Positions 63,170-64,000 of a DNA stretch of 64,000 nucleotides are shown one piece after another. This DNA comes from Pseudoflavitalea sp. G-6-1-2 (GTDB lineage: Bacteria; Bacteroidota; Bacteroidia; Chitinophagales; Chitinophagaceae): NCBI RefSeq assembly GCF_012927185.1, contig NZ_JABBGB010000002.1:992001-1056000 (forward strand), written 5' to 3'. The notes below the pieces were generated by a model that saw only the letters and a program-made list of their open reading frames with translations, ran no database searches and was not told the DNA's origin. Within the stretch, counting starts at the first letter, position 1. Every line of letters starts with the position of its first letter. The position numbers were made by a program, and so were the translations under genes.

Positions 63170-64000
63170 TCAGATCTTCACTATCATCTTTCCGATATTG
63201 CTTCCTTTGAACAAACCGAGGAATGCATTGGGCAGTTCATCAAAACCTTCAACGATGGTTTCCTTACTTTTTAATTTTCCTTCGCTGATCATTTTTGCAA
63301 TGGCCTGCCTTGCCTCCGGCCAGCGGGAATAATGCTGCCTGATCAGGAAGCCCTGAACGAGTAATCCTTTCATCAGAATCGGATACAGAATGCGCGGCCC
63401 TTTCGGTTCTTCTTTTGCGTTATACAAGGCTATTTGTCCGATCAGGGCAATCTTTCCCTGCATATTCATTCGTGCCACTACGGCATCGGTGATATCGCCT
63501 CCCACGTTATCCAGGTAACCATCGATCCCATCAGGACAGGTTCTTGCAAGAGCTGCGGGAATATCCTCTGTGTTGTAATTGATCACTTCATCGAAACCGA
63601 ATTCTTTTTTAAGCAACTCGTTTTTCTCATCGGAGCCTGCAATGCCGATGATGCGTGCTCCGTGGAGCTTCGCTATTTGTCCGGCTATAACGCCCACTGC
63701 ACCTGCGGCTCCGGAGATCACTATTGTTTGTCCGGGCTGCGGTTTGAGAATATCCACCACACCAAAATAGGCAGTGTACCCTGTGGTACCGAGAATGCCC
63801 AGATTATAACTATCCGGCACATCAACATCTCCAATGGGTTGCAGCTTGCTTCCTTCTGCGATAAATTTCGTTGCCCATGGCAACATGCCGGAAACTTTGT
63901 CACCGGGTTTGAGCGCAGCGAATCTGCTTTCTTCTACAATAGCCACTACACCACCTTCCAGCGGCTTATCTACCTGAAAAGGAGGAATGTAAGATTCAAC
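63170..64000 (-). CDS. NADP-dependent oxidoreductase, MDR family (CurA/leukotriene B4 dehydrogenase-like), 5'-truncated
   Basis: The gene runs off the right edge; 276 codons are visible and the reading frame stays open to 64000 (VESYIPPFQVDKPLEGG). It is a zinc-free medium-chain reductase: GILGTTGYTAYFGVVDI (catalytic-domain motif), AAGAVGVIAGQIAKLHGARIIGIAG (NADP-binding Rossmann motif AAxGxVG), DGYLDNVGGDITDAV, and GQIALYN near the C-terminal third. Family members reduce double bonds of alpha,beta-unsaturated ketones or aldehydes with NADPH (YncB/CurA, PTGR1). The missing N-terminus would be about 60-70 residues. Substrate unknown. Confidence 0.9.
   Translation of the reverse strand, partial: VESYIPPFQVDKPLEGGVVAIVEESRFAALKPGDKVSGMLPWATKFIAEGSKLQPIGDVDVPDSYNLGILGTTGYTAYFGVVDILKPQPGQTIVISGAAGAVGVIAGQIAKLHGARIIGIAGSDEKNELLKKEFGFDEVINYNTEDIPAALARTCPDGIDGYLDNVGGDITDAVVARMNMQGKIALIGQIALYNAKEEPKGPRILYPILMKGLLVQGFLIRQHYSRWPEARQAIAKMISEGKLKSKETIVEGFDELPNAFLGLFKGSNIGKMIVKI

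Overview
The window looks like a chromosomal segment of a Bacteroidota bacterium, most likely family Chitinophagaceae. The evidence is: SusC/SusD pairs under an ECF sigma/FecR switch, a short (285 aa) RpoD, DUF3822, DUF4249 and DUF4424/YARHG proteins, a C-terminal type IX secretion sorting domain, RHS proteins with a DUF6443-like start, and TAnnTTTG-type promoter boxes in place of E. coli-like -10 boxes. No tRNA, rRNA, CRISPR array, transposase or phage gene was seen.

Layout. 1-2.2 kb (-): end of a folate/biotin/ribosome-methylation run (5-formyl-THF cyclo-ligase, bioD, rsmD, DUF3822). 2.3-3.7 kb (+): MATE transporter. 3.7-11.9 kb (-): an RHS polymorphic-toxin locus, with a 1078 aa YD/RHS-type secreted protein, a 1434 aa RHS protein whose variable C-terminus carries a zincin HExxH motif, and a small secreted protein 15 bp downstream as immunity candidate. 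11.9-13.2 kb: degraded or unassigned sequence and a lone lipoprotein. 13.2-22.3 kb: housekeeping genes (folB, trxB, DUF4249 lipoprotein, esterase, rpoD, purM, ribF, holA, a membrane-anchored coiled-coil protein). 22.3-22.8 kb: a GC-rich intergenic stretch holding a strong terminator and an unexplained 156-nt element closed by a 26-bp helix. 22.8-31.9 kb (-): a large secreted beta-rich protein, a small porin-like protein, a YbiT-like ABC-F ATPase with a broken second Walker A, an oligopeptidase B-like lipoprotein and a VOC protein. 31.9-35.5 kb (-): sdhCAB. 35.8-38.6 kb (+): accD, smpB, a secreted protein of unknown role. 38.6-40.6 kb (-): a stress module of Crp/Fnr regulator, YceI protein and degenerate pirin, with a perfect 20-bp palindrome before yceI.

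40.7-45.4 kb (-) is a compact six-gene operon: a small Cys-motif membrane protein, an MbnP-like lipoprotein, a di-heme peroxidase of the MauG/MbnH/CcpA type, a DUF2911 lipoprotein, an outer-membrane protein with a CDICGCG start, and a SCO protein. MbnP/MbnH and SCO are copper-associated families, so copper acquisition or delivery without methanobactin genes is the likely theme. Between its first two genes lies a 129-nt element closed by a 19-bp helix whose only two non-Watson-Crick positions are G-U on the operon sense strand, which makes it a candidate cis-acting RNA.

45.5-61.8 kb (-) is a polysaccharide/glycan utilisation locus: ECF sigma factor, FecR anti-sigma factor, two tandem paralogous SusC transporters (the first with an STN signalling domain), one SusD, a GH2 glycosidase and a CUB/FG-GAP protein exported by T9SS. 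61.9-64 kb: a DUF4424/YARHG protein with a well-formed promoter, and a truncated NADP-dependent oxidoreductase running off the right end.

Best leads: the RHS zincin toxin with its secreted immunity candidate; the MbnP/MbnH-like copper operon with its internal RNA element; and the long-helix element at 22.4 kb.
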